Positions 45,169 to 57,429 are shown, numbered from the stretch's first letter. The stretch is 64,000 nt of DNA from Mya arenaria (GCF_026914265.1 NC_069135.1:60316738-60380737); one strand, 5' to 3'. Program-made: numbers and translations. Notes: generated from the sequence alone by a model not told the origin.

Positions 45169-45339
45169 CAAAGGGAGGTAACTGTGACAGCAATTGCCGC
45201 TATAAATTCAATTGAGATCAATTGAACTGATCCTTTGAGTGAATATTTCTTGAAATAATTAATACAAAATTATGGTATTTCTTTGTTTATTACAAAACAC
45301 ATACAATAAAGACAAATATACATCAGTATATCAATATAA

Positions 45340-45724
45340 TTCAGCAATACTATTTTATCACTACGGTAGCTTGTTTTATAAAAGCCAATCAAACTCGTTG
45401 TTACAAATATACGTTTGGCACATGAATCAAAATGGAGGACAAAAAGAGATCCCCCATGTGAAATGTCTTTGTAGCTTAATTGTTCTCGCGACATCAAGTG
45501 GCAGTCACAATAATAAGCAATAATGGCAAATGCTGCTCATAAATTTCAGGAAAAAGGCAGAACTGGTGAAGTTATATTGTCAGAAGCACTAACATTTGAT
45601 GGTTTATTTTTGTCTAGAAAACAAGTGCTGAATGGATTGAAAACGTATGCACCGATCCAGTTGAATGACAGGGGATAGGTAAGATTAAATAAAAAGACTA
45701 GTTAAGTTTATAAGAAATCCCTAG
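45340..45724. other. Spacer upstream of HSP70 copy 1
   Basis: No gene seen. This is the right edge of the segmental duplication; copy 2 runs out of the window at the matching point. Confidence 0.4.
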
Positions 45725-45899
45725 TCCAAATAATTGTATGTTGACCGAAGTTTTTTAAGCTTTTTGATATAGCAAATCCTTCAGGTACTAATTGTTTTGT
45801 ACCTAAAGTGGGTAGTTATTCCGATCAGGATTCTGTGTAAAAGAATATTGCGTCTTTAAAATATAATAAAAACAAGAAATGTTACCAGATAATGTTATT

Positions 45900-47152
45900 A
45901 TGTCTCCCCCTCTCTGGGGGAGACATATTGTTTTTGCCCTGTCCGTCAGTCCGGTAGTCCGTCAGTCCGTCCGTACGTCACACTTCGTTTCCGATCAATA
46001 ACTGGAAAACCGCATGACCTAGGATCACCAAACTTGGTAGGGAGGTTGGTCGTGAGGTGTAGAGGATCCCTATTGTTTTTGGGGTCACTAGGTCAAAGGT
46101 CAAGGTCGCGGCGACCCCCAATATAAAAAACATTTCTGCTCAAAATCTTGAGAACGGTTTGACCTAGGTTCACCAAACTTGGTAGGGAGGTTGGTCATGA
46201 GGTGTAGAAGATCCCTATTGTTTTTGGGGTCACTAGGTCAAAGGTCAAGGTCGCGGCGACCCCCAATGTAAAAAACATTTCCGCTCAATATCTTGAGAAT
46301 GGTTTGACCTAGGTTCACCAAACTTGGTAGGGAGGTTGATCATGAGGTTTAGAAAACTCCTATATTTTGGGGGGTCACAAGGTCAAAGGTCAACGTCGCT
46401 GTGACCTCTAATGTAAAAAAATATTTCCGTGCAATATCAGGAGAATGCTTTGATCTAGGTTCACCAAACTTTGAAGTGAGGTTGGTCATGATGTCTAGAT
46501 GATCCCAATTGTTTTGGGGGTAACAAGGTCAATAGTCAAGGTCGTGGTGACCTTCCATGTAAAAATCATTTGCGTGTAATATCTTTCACATATGTTTACC
46601 AAAAATTGTAGAGATGTTACTCGGGTGTACAAGACCCGCATTGTTTTTGAGGTCACTATGTCAGAGGTGAAGGTCACAGACACCTGAACATAAGAAAAGG
46701 TTTCCGATCAATAAGTGGAGTTCCTATTGCCTTTGAGTCTTGAACTTTTGCATGCTGGTAGGTCTTCTTGGGCAGATGATCCGTATTGATTTTGGGGTCA
46801 CTGGGTCCAAAAAGAGAGTGATGATGAAAAAACAGTTTCCAATCAATAACTTAAGTTCTGCTTTACCTGGAGTCTCCAAACTTTGCATGCTTGTAAGGGT
46901 CATGCAGTAGTTGGGGTCACTGGGTCAAAGGTCAAGTCCACAAGGGCTTGAAGATGAAAACCGTTTCCGATCAATAACTGGCGTCTCATTTCAACTTTCG
47001 TGCATTTTGTTTATTTTGTTTTTTGTCCATAAAAGACCTGCCGTTTTTTCCCTGAGAAACAGCAGCACTTGAAGGCCTTTGCATTTTTATGGTAAGTGTC
47101 TGTTTACTAAGCCTTCGGGGGAGACATGCGCTTTTCTCAAAAGCCCATTCTA
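45900..47152 (+). mobile_element. Modular AGGTCA-type element with ATGTCTCCC/GGGAGACAT ends
   Basis: It starts TATGTCTCCCCCTCTCTGGG and ends near CGGGGGAGACATGCG. The inside has about five units of roughly 145 bp with GGTCACTAGGTCAAAGGTCA. The head contains GTCCGTCAGTCCG runs. The uninterrupted site is preserved at about 47560. It has no coding frame. Confidence 0.7.
46090..46102 (+). promoter_or_regulatory. DR1-type nuclear receptor motif inside a repeat
   Basis: AGGTCAAAGGTCA, an exact direct repeat of AGGTCA with one base between. Repeated at 46235-46247. Receptor binding is inferred from the motif alone. Confidence 0.35.
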
Positions 47153-48179
47153 GTTTTATATTAGTTCCGTACATAAAAAATAAATATCCAAAGAATAATT
47201 ATGAGTTTGATGGGTTTTTCTTCATTTCATTTTGTCAAAACATAATGATATTTACATGAAGGGCACCTGCAAGGCTACAGTTAACAGTTTTACAACAATT
47301 GGAACACTACGGCCATGGCCGAGTTGTTACGATTGTATTTACCTGGTCTATCTCGAACCTTGTTGGAGGTGGCCGAGTTATTACGATTGGGTTGAGTTGT
47401 AGTCCAATTGTACGTTTACAGATTTTTTTACTTTTTTTGATATGGCAAATCCTTCACATACAAATTGTTTAGTATCAAAAGTGGGTAGTTATTCCGATCA
47501 GATTCCGGGTTAAAACATTTAATATCTAAAAATTATCATAAAAACGAGATATTACCAGATTATGTTATTTTATATACCTTCCATCCATAAAAATGTCATA
47601 TCCTACGAATAATTATGAGTTTGACGTGTTTTTTTTTCATTTCTTGCTGTCAAAACATAGCGATATATACATGAAGGGCACCTGCAAGGCTTCAGGGCAC
47701 CATTTTTAAACAATCTGAATATTTCGGCCATGGCCGAGTTGTTACGATTGTATTTACGAGGTGTATCTCGAAGCTTGTCGGAGGTGGCCGGGTTATTACG
47801 ATTGGGTCGAGTTGTTATGCTTGGCATAATTGTTGTCTGTGTCAGTCAACTTTCGTTTTATTGGAAAGGTAAATAATGTGTTTTATGCTTGGTTTTGCAA
47901 AATAACTTTTCACTTACATGGTAAAATATTAATATTTCCCGTGCCAAAAAAAGGTTTGCTAAAGCTAAGCTTAAAGCTGAGCTAAAAGCACAGCTAAAAG
48001 CTTAGCGGTATTGGCCCGAAAAAGCGCAGCTTTTTTTAATAAAAAACGCAACTTTTTGGGGAAAAAACAACACAGCTGCTGCGCTAAAGCTATGCTTTTT
48101 TGCCAAAATAGCTTAGCTAATTTCTTAAAAAAGCTCAGCTCTTGGTGATATTGGGCAAAATAGCTAAGCTATTTTTATG

Positions 48180-48790
48180 AAAAGCTCAGCTTTTTGGCGG
48201 TATTGGCCCAAAAGCTTAGCTTTTTCTAAAATAGCTAATTATGAAAAGCGCAGCTTTATGGCGGTATTGGCCCAAAAGCTTAGCTTTTTCTAAAATAGCT
48301 TAGCTAATTATGAAAAGCGCAGCTTTTTGGCGGTATTGGCCCAAAAGCTTAGCTTTTTCTAAAATAGCTTAGCTAATTATGAAAAGCGCAGCTTTTTGGC
48401 GGTATTGGCCCAAAAGCTTAGCTTTTTCTAAAATAGCTTAGCTAATTATGAAAAGCGCAGCTTTATGGCGGTATTGGCCCAAAAGCTTAGCTTTTTTTTA
48501 ATATAGCTTATAAAGCTAATTATGAAAAGCACAGCTTTATGGCGGTATTGGCCTAAAAGCTTAGCTTTTTCTAAAATAGCTTAGCTAATTATGAAAAGCG
48601 CACCTTTATAGCGGTATTGGCCCAAAAGCTTAGCTTTTTCTAAAATAGCTTAGCTAATCATGAAAAGCGCAGCTTTATGGCAGAATTGGCCCAAAAGCTT
48701 AGCTTTTGGATGGGGCTGTGTTTTTTCTTCAAAATAGCTTAGCTAATTATGAAAAGCGCAGCTTTATGGCGGTGTTGGCCCAAAAGCTTA
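48180..48790 (+). repeat. 69 bp tandem array in the left arm
   Basis: GGCGGTATTGGCCCAAAAGC recurs at about 48197, 48260, 48329, 48398 and 48467, and on to 48780, mostly every 69 bp. Each unit carries AAAAGCTTAGC and TTAGCTAATTATGAAAAGC. Confidence 0.9.
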
Positions 48791-49567
48791 GCTTTATGAT
48801 GAAGCTTTTCAAATAGCTTAGCTAATTTAGCGCAGCTTTTTAAAAAAACAACGTAGCTCCTATTTTCATAAAAAAATACCACAGGTGAAGAAAAGATTTT
48901 ACAAAAAAACGCACTAAATACACACTTGAGTGTATCTAAAGTGCATTTTTTAACAAAAATATACGCTTTAAACAAAATTAAACAAAAAAAAATGCACCAA
49001 GTTTGTTTAAACCGCGTTATATAAATATATTGAACCATCAAAAATAGAACACATTTGAATAAATACATAGACATTTTGCTTTATTTGAATTTCCTAAACA
49101 TGAGTTTGTGTTACATATATTTTTATTATTTCATATTTAATTTTACATGACACCTTGTAACTGGACATAATGTATTTACAGACAGACAAACAAGTACATA
49201 TTTGTCAAATTTAGCAATAATAAAATAACCTTTTACTCAGTGGCAAAAATAATTGATAGAAAATCATAAAACTGTTAAAGCTACAAATTGGAAAATGACA
49301 AGTCTCAAGGATCTTTTGTTATATTTTTTGTCAAATCTAGAGATTCCTGACAGCTCTGGAATTAAACAGGGTATCATATTTTAAATATGTAATGACTTTA
49401 TTAGTACTTAACTTAAATTGATTGACCCAATTTGGCCAGTTTCCAATAACTGGTAAGCCATGTGGCAGATGGCAGTTTTATGACCCCTCCAAAAACCAAC
49501 ACTGTAATCATTTGTATAGCATTAAAGGTGCTAGTGTGCATATGTATGGAAACATGGCAATTTCAGC

Positions 49568-49598
49568 TATATATGTTAATATGATATTAACATATATA
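49568..49598. repeat. Perfect AT-rich palindrome
   Basis: Two 15 bp arms (TATATATGTTAATAT and its complement) around a single G, inside the foldback element. Confidence 0.8.
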
Positions 49599-50365
49599 TA
49601 AGGCTGAAAACAAGTGCATCTTCATAGAGTTTTAAAACTATGTAAATCTACTATCTGGGACCAATAATCCTACATCCAGCTGCTATCTACAAAGCATTGT
49701 TATTTATTAAAATATGTGCACTAGATTGAAAGTTGATAAATAAAAGTCCCACAAGTAATCAAGTGTCATAACAGTGAAATTAACAACTGAAATAAAGAAT
49801 ACATACCATGACCTGAGTGCTTTCACATGTCAGTTTATCACAAATCATCCAATAGTGGTATGTCATGTTTCTAATCATAGTTCATATTTATCTGATCTAA
49901 TGATCATTATTTTACTTCACTAATCCCTTTACTATTAATTTGTTTTAATTGGTGTGAATTCATTTATTAATTAAAACATCATCATAATTCTTTTAATGAA
50001 ATCCCAACAAAATGGCTACCAGTAGCTTTGATTTGAAATTGGCTCCCTAAATGCTGAGATTTAATTGGTCCTTGGTACAATCAGATAAGATCAGGCTTAT
50101 CATGCATGTTGAAAAATTGGAAAGGAAATGACAAAGAATTTGGTAGTGGCATTACAAGAAATTTAAGGAATAATAATTCTATAAATGTTGTTATTACATG
50201 CAATTGATTATTGCCTATAAGTAAAATGTGTTCTTTTGATTTAAATGAAAAATATAATATATTTTTGATTTTTAAAATAATCGTTCTTTTTATTTTATTA
50301 TTTTATTTTATTTTAGTTTGAAGGTATATTGATCAATAATAAAATGCTTATTTACTGGTTGGTTG

Positions 50366-50407
50366 ATTCATTCATTCATTCATTCATTCATTCATTCATT
50401 CATTCAT
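50366..50407 (+). repeat. (ATTC)n microsatellite
   Basis: About ten uninterrupted ATTC units. Confidence 0.95.
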
Positions 50408-51639
50408 ATTCTTATATTTATGTGTATATTTCATAAATGTTTACTTTATTACACAAAGATACTTCTTTTTTTACCTTAACTAAAGGATGCACTTCTTAGT
50501 AAAAAGATACACTTAAAATGCACTCTTTAATGACAGTAGATTATCAATAAAACTAAAGATACTTTTAAAAGAGATGCCAATAAAAAAAAAATGTATCTTT
50601 TGTTCCTGCCAAAATATTTATGCCAAAAACTACCGAAACTAGCTCTGAGTAGCAAAAAGTTTAAACATAAACCCAGTTTAATGGCACTGGTTAAATGCCA
50701 AAGACAGTCAAAAATTGTCTTATTTTAAATCGAATCAGCATGTACAGAGACAAAGAATAACTTGACCAACATGGATTCAATTTTAGTTTAAAATAAAAAA
50801 TCCAAAATAGAATAATCAGGACCTGATGAGATGGGACACATTTTCAAAACAATTTAAAGGTATTTAGGAAAATGATATATTTTCAGACACCTGCGTTTTG
50901 AATATAAAAAAAAACACAGAAAAATATTTGGAATTTCTATTTTAATAACTGTGTTATAAATAAATAATAAAATTTTGAAAATGAATTTCACAATATAAAC
51001 CTTTGTTTTTCTCCAAAACCTTAGTCTTTTGTTTGAAAAGCTTAGTCTTTTAAAGAAATACTAACCCAATTTTAATTTTGGAAAAGACGCAGCTTATATG
51101 AAAAAGACGCAGCTTTTCTAAGAGGCAATCTTTTACCTAGTCAAAAGACGCAGCTTTAACTAAGCTTTGATTTAAAAAACGCATCTTCATAAACAAAAAG
51201 CGCAGCTTAGAAGAAAAAACTCAGCTTTTAGAGAAAAGAACATAGCTTTTGTTCAGCTCTTTTTTTAAAAAGCGCAGCTTTGAAGAAAAAGCGCAGCTTT
51301 TTAGAGAAAAAAACATAGCTTTAGCTAAGCTATTATTAAAAAGCACAGCTTTTGCTAACCTTTCTATAAAAAACACAGCTTTTGCTAAGTTTTTTCAAAA
51401 TAGCTTAGCTAAAAAAACACAGCTTTTTGAAAAGCATAGCTTTAGCTAAGCTAAAGCTGCGCTTTTTAGAAAGCTGAGCTTTTTTTGGCACGGGTAACCC
51501 ATATGATCAATTTAAACCATAAAATGCTTCACTTAATACAATTTCAATATTTTTCAAAACACCCCCGGGTTTTGCACAAACCCGCTTAGACGTTTGGGAT
51601 TGGAAGAATCCCGTATAACACGTCTATAATTTTAGACTA

Positions 51640-51810
51640 GGTCGAGTTGTTCCGCTTGGCATAGTTGTTTTCTGTGTCAGTCAACTTTCGTTTTATTGGA
51701 AAGGTAAATAATGTGTTTTATGCTTGTTTTGTGCAAAATAACTTTTCACTTACATGGTAAATTATGAGTATAAACCTTTATGATCAATTTAAACCATAAA
51801 ATACTTATGC
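51640..51810 (+). repeat. Uninterrupted copy of the foldback insertion site
   Basis: Matches 47812-47937 joined to 51500-51530: TGTGTCAGTCAACTTTCGTT, GGTAAATAATGTGTTTTATG, TTTTCACTTACATGGTAAA and ATGATCAATTTAAACCATAA occur here in one piece. Confidence 0.8.
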
Positions 51811-52189
51811 ATTTTGTTACTCATCGATTTTTAAAACAATTGCGTTTCTATGATTTTAATCACTCACTTATTTATGCAAATACGCACCTTGTCTGTAACA
51901 CTGAAGTATTTAACTTGCATATAAACAGACACTAATTTGCTGATACTTATTTTGTCAGAATTTTGTATAATCTTATAAGCTTAATCAAATTTCAATTGAG
52001 TTTTAAACACTATTTGGCAAAATTGTCTTTCATAAGTTTAAGAAATAATTTACAATGGAGCTCTAATTAAAACTTTTGATGATGTTTTATTATTAATACA
52101 AGAATTTTGTTCACAATTATTTATTGTCCAGCCCTCTAAAACGTGAATGAGGTGCTTTAAACCCAATGTCAAATGAGAAAATATTGATT

Positions 52190-52800
52190 TTTAGCTCGAC
52201 TATTCGAAGAATACGGAGAGCTATACTACTCACCCAAGCGTCCGCGTCGGCGTCACACCTTGGTTAAGGTTTTGTGTGCAAACACACATAGGTAAATATC
52301 TCAGCAACTACTTGAGGTATTGCATTGATACTTTAAACAATGGTACTCAACCATCCAACCTACTTAATTAACCAAGTGAGATAACTCTAGTTTGCATTTA
52401 ATGCAAATAATAGGCCTTTTTTATTTGACTTAGAAATTCTGGTTAAGGTTTTGCGTGCAAACACACATACATTTGTTAAGGTTAATATCTCAGCAACTAC
52501 TTGATGTATTGCATTGAGACTTCATACAATGGTACTCAACCATCCAACCTAATTAAATTAACCAAGTTAGATAAATCTAGTTTGCATTTAATGCAAAATA
52601 ATTGCACTTTATTATTCGACTTAGAAATTCTGGTTAAGGTTTTGCGTGCAAGCACACATAGGTTAATATCTCAGCACATCATGTGTTGCATTGAAATCTA
52701 ATCTAACAGTGATCCATGCATGTTTTGCCAAAACTTTTCAATCCTTACACTAAAAAGCGGCAGAACAGTCGAGCGCGCTGTCACTTTGACAGCTCTTGTT
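52190..52800 (+). mobile_element. Modular element with TTTAGCTCGACTATTCG head
   Basis: Begins TTTTTAGCTCGACTATTCGA and ends GACAGCTCTTGTTT. Inside are about three 175-180 bp units with TGGTTAAGGTTTTGTGTGCA and AATATCTCAGCAACTAC. Copy 1 of the segment has no such sequence at the matching point (about 35300), so it arrived after the duplication. Confidence 0.7.
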
Positions 52801-52984
52801 TGTAATGTTCTCTGTTGTGTGAACCCAGAAATTAGAAATATTTACAGAAACTGCAAACTGTTTACTTTCATTTTAGTTTTTACTTGGTTGCCATAAAATA
52901 ACATGACTTTTCTACACTTAATACAACATATATTATAATTGTTTCAAAAAAGATCATTGTTTCAAATGAAATTTATCCACCAAT

Positions 52985-53440
52985 AATGCACAACCCCCCC
53001 TCCCCCACCCCAAGGTCCGGGGGGATGGTGGGGAAAATTAAACGTGTTTTACCTTCCAGATGGCGCCTGAAGTTCTGTGTGAAAGAGGTACTTTGTTTTT
53101 ATGCCGAAAATAGCGGGGAATTGGTAGTGTCTTTGTGCTGGGAAATGTTGGTTCTACTAACAGCATTTGTTCGAGTTTTAGCCAAGCTTTTCCAGAAGTT
53201 GAGGTCTCTCGAGATATTTGAAAAAGTTGGCGCCTCATCCTGATTTTCTCCCAGTTCGAAAAAAGTCAGTTTCAAATAACAGGATGACCCCCGGATGCAC
53301 GTGCCTTTGGCTGGCATTTTACCAGCAGTTTGTTGATGCAGTGCCAGGATTTTACCTGGGTTTGGCTGTACTTGAGTGTAAAATATTCACACACAGATGA
53401 GTAATGGTGATGATTAACCTTTCTACATTCTTTTGCATTC
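52985..53440. other. Copy-2-specific block with half a C/G-run MITE
   Basis: AATGCACAACCCCCCCTCCC and CAAGGTCCGGGG resemble one end of the MITE at 6253-6552. The remainder has no recognisable content, and copy 1 lacks it. Confidence 0.45.
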
Positions 53441-53442
53441 TA

Positions 53443-54125
53443 GATTGAGGGGTTTATTGCCCCAACCTGCTCATAGAAGACAGCCATATAGCATAGTAAT
53501 AATTAAAGTTCTTTCTGTTGAGTGTTAAAAATTGCACAAAAATGATGAGAAATAGTGATTTTTAACCTTTTCACAATGTTTTTCAGGTAGATGGGATGGT
53601 GAGAAAGAATTTTAATACTTACAAAAGACAGATACAGCATAGTCATCATAATGGGTCATTCTACTTAAAGTGAAAAATTTCTACCCAAATATGATGAGAA
53701 ATAGTGATGTTTAACCTTTTTACAATGTTGTTCAGGAAGATGGAATGGTGAGGAAGAAGAGTTTTATTACTGACAGAAGACAGATACAGCATAGTCATCA
53801 TTATGGGTCCATCCTACTTTAGCGAAGAAAAAAATTATACCAAAATATGATGAGAACTAGTGCTGTTTAACCTTTTTACATTGTTTTTCAGGCAGATGGG
53901 ATTGTAATAAAGGAGGGTTTTATTGCTCCACCCTGCTCACAGAAGAGAGACAGGGCACAGTCAAATGTATTGATCTCTCTCCCAGAGTGATTAAGGCATA
54001 ACCATCAATTGATTCGAAATTGTGATGTTTAAGCTTTAAATCTGTTTTTTTTTCATACAGATGTGATGATCAGAGATGGTGCGGTTTATAGCCCCACCCT
54101 GCTGAATAAAGTTAGTCACAGACAG
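53443..54125 (+). pseudogene. FBH1 terminal-exon array in copy 2
   Basis: Units near 53443, 53584, 53732, 53890 and 54061 correspond to the array at 35528-36360. The last one (54061-54125) is the counterpart of the functional terminal exon but is cut off after GTCACAGAC. No upstream FBH1 exon accompanies it. Confidence 0.75.
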
Positions 54126-54611
54126 TAGTCGGCCAACAACGAAATGCTTCCGTGGCGTTGTATCCCTCCGTTGTAGTTCTTAAAAAATGTTTAGAACTCT
54201 CAACTTGCATATATATAGCGTTTGTGTACATTGAATGTACTTTCAAGTTTACACATGATTTATATTATATTTGACGACTAATGTGGTATTGAATGATATT
54301 TTGCAGGACCTCTTTCCTGGATGGATGGATTCAGAGATGACCCCATACTCAGAGATGGGGCCATGACTGTCACATGGACGTTTTAGATAATGACTGTAAA
54401 GAAATGATGATAACAGAAAGACAAAACAATCTTGATATGGTTTTCTGGTGTTAAATCAACAGACAAACTTGTCAAAGTGTTCATAATTTGTGGATAAATA
54501 GTATCAGAGCTGAAATCTTTTCTGCAATTTAATAATAGAGTTGTTAAATGGAGTAATTTTACATATAACAAAGAAGATAATTTCGTTGTGGACCAAGACC
54601 AACATCATTAC
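54126..54611. mobile_element. Insertion splitting the FBH1 terminal-exon relic
   Basis: About 485 bp separates the two halves of the relic exon. No clear terminal repeats were found. Insertion is inferred from the comparison with 36295-36429. Confidence 0.5.
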
Positions 54612-54675
54612 ATGGCAGAACTGTTGGGTCTTTCGCCAGAAGATAAAGGATAAGCAAAAACTGGAAGAGAAATGA
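54612..54675 (+). pseudogene. Second half of the FBH1 terminal-exon relic
   Basis: ATGGCAGAACTGTTGGGTCT onward matches the end of the functional exon. Small deletions after the CCA codon break the frame before the old stop. Confidence 0.75.
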
Positions 54676-55036
54676 TAATCGTCAACATGGCTGTTCAGCT
54701 GAAATCAAAACAAAGATGCAGTGGGACTGGTTAATGACTTTCGAAGTGTTATTAGTGTAGTTGACATCAAAGACTGTGCTGGTACATGCTCACTGTCATT
54801 TATAATATGAAAGTTCGTTCCTAACGAGAGTTCCTAATTCAGTGCATGTACATGTGTAACTATTATCTGTCATTCTCTGTGGTTTGGTGTTATTTATATG
54901 TCAAAGCGGCATGGTGGATCATTTGAAAATTTTAATGTTTAAAGACCGACTGGTATGTTCAACAGATTTGAACTCAAACCTCATGGTTTTTAAGTTTTTA
55001 ACATTTAATTCCTAACGATTTAGCGTGGAACTTGTA

Positions 55037-55186
55037 CAGTCGAACCCCGTTTGCTCGAATTCCCATTGACTGGCGAAAATGCCTCGAACCTCAGAAAATT
55101 CTTGCAAATCGAGAATGCTTACCTTCTCATGAAGAAATCGGTTCTTTACACCCAGTTCGAGCCAAGCCAGTTCGAGCCAACGGCTA
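55037..55186. mobile_element. Pogo-like MITE, copy-2-specific
   Basis: Starts CAGTCGAACCCCGTTTGCTC right after a TA. The right part has CAGTTCGAGCCAACGG. Copy 1 reads straight through at about 38733 (CTTGTACTAATTG). Related to 13240-13403. Confidence 0.65.
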
Positions 55187-55445
55187 TAGACTAATAGGTG
55201 ATTTCATAGGCCGGAAATGCAGGTTATAACTTTTGATAGCGTAATGGTTAAAATACATGTCAATAAGCTCTGAATGGGAATAACTAAGTTTCTGTATGTA
55301 AACTACATATTAGACCAATAATCACATGGACCAATAATCAAACTCCCGGACTTCGTGTAGACTATATGTTGTTCACCTATAAAAGATTGTTTGTGCAAAT
55401 CAGAGCTGTTTCATTATAACCATGTTTTGCAGTATATCAGTTTTT

Positions 55446-56665
55446 ATGCCCCCCTTCGAAGAAGAGGGGTTTATTACTTTACACATGTCGGTCGGTCCGT
55501 AGGTAGACCAAAGCTTGTCCGAGTGATAACTCAACAATTCCTGGATGTATGGTAATCAAACTTGACATGAAGGTTGGGCCTGACCAGTAGATGACCCCTT
55601 TTGATTTTAGGGCTCACCGGGTCAAAGGTCAAAATCACAGTGACCTTTAATGGTAAACTAATTTTAAAGCTTGTCCGAGTGATAACTCAACAATGCCTAG
55701 ACCTATTGTCATCAAACTTGATGGAAGTTGGGCCTGACAAGTAGATGACCCCTAATGTTTTGGGGGGTCATCGGGCCAAAGGTCAAGGTCAAAGTGACCT
55801 TGAATGGTAAAAGGTTGACCAAGTGATAACTCGACATTGCCTGCACCCATGGCCCTCACACTTGACTTCGAGGTTGTGCCTGACCAGTAGATGACCCCTA
55901 TTGTTTTTGGGGGTCATTGGGCCAAAGGTCAAGTTCACAGTGACCTTGAATGGTAATAGGTTGTCTGAGTGATAACTTGACAATGCCTGCACCCATGGCC
56001 TGCAAACTTGACTTGGAGGTTGGGCCTGACCAGTAGATGACCCATATTGATTTTAGGGGTCAAAGTTAAAGGTCACAGTGAACTTGAAAGCAAACTCGAC
56101 AATTCCTGGATCTATGGTCATCAAACTTGACATGAAGGTTGGGCCTGACCAGTAGATGACCCCTCTTGACTTTGGGGCTCATCGGGCCAAGGTCTAGGTC
56201 ACAGTAACCTTTAACGCAAAAAAGTTAACAAATCTTCTCCCAGTGATACCTCAACAATGCCTGAACCTATGATCATCAAACTTGACATGGAAGTTGGGCC
56301 TGACCAGGAGATGACCCTTATTAATTTAAGGAGTCATTGGGTCAATTGTTCAAGTTAACAGTGACCTTGAACGCGAAAATGTTTCAAGTGATAATTCGAC
56401 AATGCCTGCACCCATGGCCCTCAAACTTGACATTTAGATTTTTAGTGACCAGCTGATGACTCCTATGGATTTTGAGGTCATAGAGTCAAAGGTCTTGGTC
56501 ATAACAAACTCTATCCTCAAACTTTGAATGGTCATAATCTTAAAACTGCCTCAACGGCATCCAATATCACTGACAAATCAGCTGTCATTTCGGTCCATGC
56601 ATATTTCATTCAATTGTCCATATAATCCTGACAACATGGCGCTCAGGGAGGGGGGCATAATGTTT
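55446..56665 (+). mobile_element. Modular AGGTCA-type element with TATGCCCCCC/GGGGGGCATA ends
   Basis: Ends TATGCCCCCCTTCGAAGA and GGGGGGCATAATG. The inside has about seven units of roughly 140 bp with GGCCTGACCAGTAGATGACC and GGTCAAAGGTCAAGGTCA-like text. Absent from copy 1 near 38965. Confidence 0.7.
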
Positions 56666-56779
56666 GACAAACATTTCTTATTCACTTATGTCTTGTAACT
56701 CTTAAGCCTTGGTCTTATTTTGTTTTGCCAATACTTTAGTCTTCGTTTTTTTGTGTCAACTGCGAAGCATGGCAGACCT

Positions 56780-57075
56780 AGAGGGGTGACTTGTTCGGTG
56801 TGGTCAGCGTTCGTTGCATCAGTTTCTGCGTGGTCATTCTTTCGTGCTAGATTAATTACTGTTGATACTGTTGAATGACTTGTGGTTCTCAAACTTGGTA
56901 TGCACATTAGACATGGTCAGTGAATGACCTTTATTGATTTTGGGGTCAAAGATCAAGGCCATTGTGACATGAAGTAACGAGCGTTTTCGTTTCCGGTCAA
57001 CAGCTTTTAAACTACTTGGCGTTGAGCCTTTAAACTTTGTATGCGGATCATATGTCACTGACAGAAAATAAGTTA
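56780..57075 (+). repeat. Fragment of a modular AGGTCA-type repeat
   Basis: Contains TCTCAAACTTGGTATGCAC, TTGATTTTGGGGTCAAAGAT and GTTTCCGGTCAACAGC. No clear ends. Confidence 0.5.
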
Positions 57076-57429
57076 CTTTTCAAGGCCATCGAGACTAGAA
57101 ACAGAGCAGTGAAATACACAACTAAGAAAATCAATATTTAATCAATATTTAGAAATTGGCATAAGATGTTTTACTGTTGGCAGGTATACCCATTGTCACA
57201 GATACATGTACAAGTGTAAGTTGTCGGTGATAGCATGTATAACAATGCGAAGTTATATGTTAAAAACTTAAAATACTATCATAACAGTAAATAATGCTTC
57301 CATTTCAAGCTTATTTAATTTCTTTACATGCCACGCTGTTTTGTTATGTAAATATACTTAATGCCCATAAAAAAGTAAATAAGGGAAAATAAACATTTCT
57401 ATATGATTTATTGAACATTGTAGTGAAAT

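Larger units (their letters stand above)
35060..45340. repeat. Segmental duplication, copy 1
   Basis: Direct counterpart of 51980-64000. It covers intron 18 and the last exon of FBH1, the GPCR gene, the HSP70 gene and flanks. Similarity is recognisable in non-coding DNA (for example ATGAAATTTATCCACCAATA at 35480 and 52968) and very high in HSP70. Copy 1 lacks several elements present in copy 2. Confidence 0.88.
45725..47825 (+). repeat. Local tandem duplication, two units
   Basis: Unit 1 (45725-47405, including an inserted element at 45900-47152) and unit 2 (47406-47825) share in order: GATATGGCAAATCCTTCA, GTGGGTAGTTATTCCGATCA, AATAATTATGAGTTTGA, GAAGGGCACCTGCAAGGCT, GCCATGGCCGAGTTGTTACG and GTTATTACGATTGGGT. 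Unit 2 has no insertion. Confidence 0.8.
47938..51494. mobile_element. 3.56 kb foldback element with AGCTTAGC-rich arms
   Basis: Inverted ends CCCGTGCCAAAAAAAG on both sides. The left arm (to about 48850) is a tandem array; the right arm (51020-51494) is rich in the complementary AAAAGCGCAGCTTTT wording. The middle (48870-51010) is AT-rich with no gene. A nearly identical uninterrupted flank survives at 51640-51810, which supports an insertion. It has no transposase frame, so mobility would depend on enzymes from elsewhere. Confidence 0.75.

Noticed and set aside
51249..51449. A 66-codon Lys/Phe/Ala-rich frame
   Set aside because: It is an effect of the AAAGCGCAGC repeats in the foldback right arm.
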